Source: Tsukamurella sputi
Lineage (GTDB): Bacteria; Actinomycetota; Actinomycetes; Mycobacteriales; Mycobacteriaceae
Assembly (NCBI RefSeq): GCF_007858445.1
Contig: NZ_VIGV01000013.1
Location: 1-64,000 of the forward strand
Direction of reading: 5' to 3'
DNA: 64,000 nt
A program made the position numbers and the translations under genes. Numbering within the stretch: position 1 is the first letter of the stretch; each line of letters opens with the position of its first letter. The notes below the pieces were generated by a model that saw nothing but the letters and a program-made list of their open reading frames with translations, was not told the DNA's origin and searched no databases. This document shows positions 62,529 through 64,000 of the stretch, one piece after another.

Positions 62529-63917
62529 ATGGATGAATCAGCGCTCGATCAGATTCGCGATACCCCCACCCTGCGCATCGACGATCCGTCGCCGGCCGGG
62601 ATCGCCGGTGCCATCGCCAGGATGATCAACGCCGGCGAGTTGCTCCCCGGCGACCGGCTACCCACCGTGCGCGCCCTGTCTCGGCAACTGAGCGTCTCCC
62701 CGGCCACCGTCAGCCACGGTTGGCAGGCGCTGGCCCGCTCCGGCCTGGTCGTATCCCGTGGCCGCAGTGGCACGTTCGTCGCCGACGGCGCCGCACGCAG
62801 ACCCGCCGCAGCGACGCGGACCGCGACGATGGCCGGCCCGGGCAGCGACGTGCGGTGGGATCTGTCCCTCGGCGCGCCCGACCCCCTGCTCCTGCCCGAG
62901 ATCGCACAATCCCTCTCCGCCGTGGCACGACGAGCGGAGACCACGAACTACCATGAGCATCCGGTGGTCCCGGAGCTCGGCGCCCTGCTGAGCGACACAT
63001 GGCCCACCTCCTCCGAGGCTCTGACCATCGTCGACGGCGCGCTCGACGCGGTGGTTCGGGCGCTCGACGCCGTCACCCGCTACGGCGATCGGGTCATCGT
63101 GGAGAACCCGACGTTTCCCCAGTTCCTCGACCTTCTCGAGGTCAACGGCCTGCACGCCCTACCAGTGAGGCTGGACGAGGAGGGGATCCGGCCGGACGAC
63201 TTCGCGCGCGCCCTGGAGCAGGGACCGTCCGCAGCGATCATCCAGCCGCGAGCACAGAACCCCACCGGTCGGTCGATGTCACGGAGCCGGGCGGAGGAAC
63301 TCGTCGGCCTGCTGCGCGGGGACTCGCGTTGCATGGTCATCGAGGACGATCATTCCGGTTCAGTCGTCTCCGCAGGCGATCTCAGCCTCGGCCAGTGGAT
63401 GCCAGAGCGGGTGCTGCACATCCGAAGCTTCTCCAAGTCACACGGTCCGGACCTCCGCATCGCCGCGATGTCCGGGCCCGCCGCAGTGATCAACCGGGTG
63501 GTCTCGCGGCGCGCGCTCGGCCCCGGGTGGACCCCGCGGATCCTCCAGCGTCTGCTCTACGACCTGCTCTCCGACTCGACGGCCGAGCGCACTGTGGCCC
63601 GCGCGCGCGAGGAGTACGCCCGCCGCCGTGACGCCCTCGTGCCCGCGCTCGCGGGGATCGACGCCGCCGTCGCTACCGCGGAGGGGCTCAACCTCTGGAT
63701 CCCGGTGGACGACGAACGCCGGGCCCTGATCCACCTGGCCGCAGAAGGCATCCGCGTGGCCCCGGGTGCGCCCTTCGTCGTCGGAACGCCGGAGACCGAA
63801 CACATCCGCGTCACGATCGCCCCACTCGATACCGACTTCGTGGACGTGGGGCGTGCCGTGGCCACCGCCGCCGCCCCTCTCCGCCGGGACGAGTTCTACG
63901 CGCTCCGCGAGCTCTGA
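62529..63917 (+). CDS. MocR-type GntR-family regulator with aminotransferase fold
   Basis: A 462-residue regulator: an N-terminal GntR winged helix (about 20-85; GDRLPTVRALSRQL, SVSPATVSHGWQALARSGL) joined to an aminotransferase class I fold. PLP-site residues are retained: NPTGRSMS, VIEDDHSGSVV (Asp) and RSFSKSHGPDLR (Lys). MocR proteins sense PLP adducts of amines or amino acids. Divergent from the pyrimidine operon, it probably senses beta-alanine or a similar amine and controls that operon. It is the right-most gene of the island. Confidence 0.9.
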   Translation: MDESALDQIRDTPTLRIDDPSPAGIAGAIARMINAGELLPGDRLPTVRALSRQLSVSPATVSHGWQALARSGLVVSRGRSGTFVADGAARRPAAATRTATMAGPGSDVRWDLSLGAPDPLLLPEIAQSLSAVARRAETTNYHEHPVVPELGALLSDTWPTSSEALTIVDGALDAVVRALDAVTRYGDRVIVENPTFPQFLDLLEVNGLHALPVRLDEEGIRPDDFARALEQGPSAAIIQPRAQNPTGRSMSRSRAEELVGLLRGDSRCMVIEDDHSGSVVSAGDLSLGQWMPERVLHIRSFSKSHGPDLRIAAMSGPAAVINRVVSRRALGPGWTPRILQRLLYDLLSDSTAERTVARAREEYARRRDALVPALAGIDAAVATAEGLNLWIPVDDERRALIHLAAEGIRVAPGAPFVVGTPETEHIRVTIAPLDTDFVDVGRAVATAAAPLRRDEFYALREL

Positions 63918-63924
63918 ATCCCGG

Positions 63925-63961
63925 ACTACCCCATCGGGTCCAGGTGCGACGGGGCGTCGGC
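63925..63961. repeat. 37-bp direct repeat, right copy
   Basis: Identical over 37 bp to 54702-54738. Here it is the natural 3' end of the partial minus-strand gene at the window edge. Confidence 0.9.
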
Positions 63962-64000
63962 CCAGCTCACGAGCTCCCAGCCGGCGTCGACGGGGCGGAG
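63926..64000 (-). CDS. C-terminal end of a histidine-phosphatase-like protein (partial)
   Basis: Only the last 24 codons are in the window. The ending VDAGWELVSWADAPSHLDPMG resembles the end of phosphoglycerate-mutase-like histidine phosphatases (WxLxxxNDxxHL). M. tuberculosis encodes such a protein (Rv3837c) right after Rv3836, in agreement with synteny. The stop is a TAG at 63926-63928. Its final codons are duplicated at 54702-54738. Confidence 0.55.
   Translation of the reverse strand, partial: LRPVDAGWELVSWADAPSHLDPMG

Larger units (their letters stand above)
54702..63961. mobile_element. Probable inserted pyrimidine-catabolism island (9.26 kb)
   Basis: A seven-gene catabolic cluster lies between exact 37-bp direct repeats (54702-54738 and 63925-63961). 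The right copy is the natural 3' end of a minus-strand gene; the left copy carries only its last codons. Such duplication of a gene end is what site-specific insertion, or transfer by recombination between short repeats, leaves behind. No integrase is inside, and G+C is similar to the host, so the vector and age are unknown. The original order would have been deoD followed directly by the histidine-phosphatase-like gene. Confidence 0.55.

Overview
The window is chromosomal DNA of a high-GC, mycolic-acid-containing actinobacterium (Mycobacteriales), most likely Tsukamurella or a close relative. The evidence is an FadD32-Pks13-AccD4 mycolate condensation operon, three antigen-85-type mycolyltransferases, an Rv3802c-type cutinase, the galactan/arabinan operon glf-glfT2-PAP2-ubiA-aftB, an MspA-type porin, F420/LLM oxidoreductases, and gene order matching the M. 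tuberculosis Rv3799c-Rv3837c block (including Rv3813c-, Rv3818-, serS-, Rv3835- and Rv3836-like genes). The genus is an inference; the cell-envelope type is firm.

Layout. (1) 1-1.4 kb: a truncated yceI end beside what looks like an IS terminus, then a citE-like lyase. (2) 1.4-20 kb: mycolate locus with two tandem mycolyltransferases, a free methionine-R-sulfoxide reductase, the operon fadD32-pks13-accD4-FAD oxidase (all minus strand), an F420-type oxidoreductase, two tandem cutinase-like lipases, a lipoprotein, and a mycolyltransferase with a C-terminal LGFP wall-binding tail. (3) 20-25 kb: a tightly overlapping five-gene minus-strand set (MFS exporter, 5-aminolevulinate synthase-like enzyme, GNAT, Gfo/Idh/MocA oxidoreductase, MDR dehydrogenase) that looks like a small biosynthetic cluster. 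(4) 26-33 kb: an accessory region, visibly AT-richer from about 26.3 to 29.2 kb. It holds a proline-rich, membrane-anchored, polymorphic-toxin-like protein with a glycine-zipper C-terminus, small membrane or soluble genes linked to it by ATGA overlaps (candidate immunity), a broken second copy of such a toxin end with its own membrane genes, and a divergent operon for a small membrane protein and a membrane-anchored HTH-like regulator. A row of TTACAGA/TCTGTAA half-sites lies between the divergent units. An MspA-type porin follows. (5) 34-44 kb: the arabinogalactan operon, whose genes overlap by 1-4 nt, ending in a second FAD oxidase, with an upstream SpoIID-like protein. (6) 44.3-45.4 kb: a DUF559-type gene bracketed by two 64-nt palindromes. 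(7) 45-54.7 kb: conserved housekeeping and envelope genes (HAD phosphatase, acyltransferase, metallo-beta-lactamase/Rieske protein, roadblock protein, DUF2236, serS, septum-formation protein, metallopeptidase, nucleoside phosphorylase). (8) 54.7-63.96 kb: a complete-looking reductive pyrimidine (or hydantoin) catabolic cluster with its own MocR regulator, bounded by exact 37-bp direct repeats that duplicate the 3' end of a histidine-phosphatase-like gene. This points to insertion as a unit.

The core genes cooperate in building the mycomembrane. FadD32 activates meromycolate, AccD4 supplies the carboxylated acyl-CoA, Pks13 condenses them, and mycolyltransferases attach the product to arabinogalactan made by the glf-aftB operon. 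Tandem 9-bp GTCAC-type repeats upstream of one mycolyltransferase and of the SpoIID-like gene suggest shared control, possibly by MtrA. Best candidates for novelty are the toxin/immunity region with its regulator and operator array, the palindrome-bracketed DUF559 unit, the ALAS mini-cluster, and a possible F420-dependent first step in the pyrimidine island.
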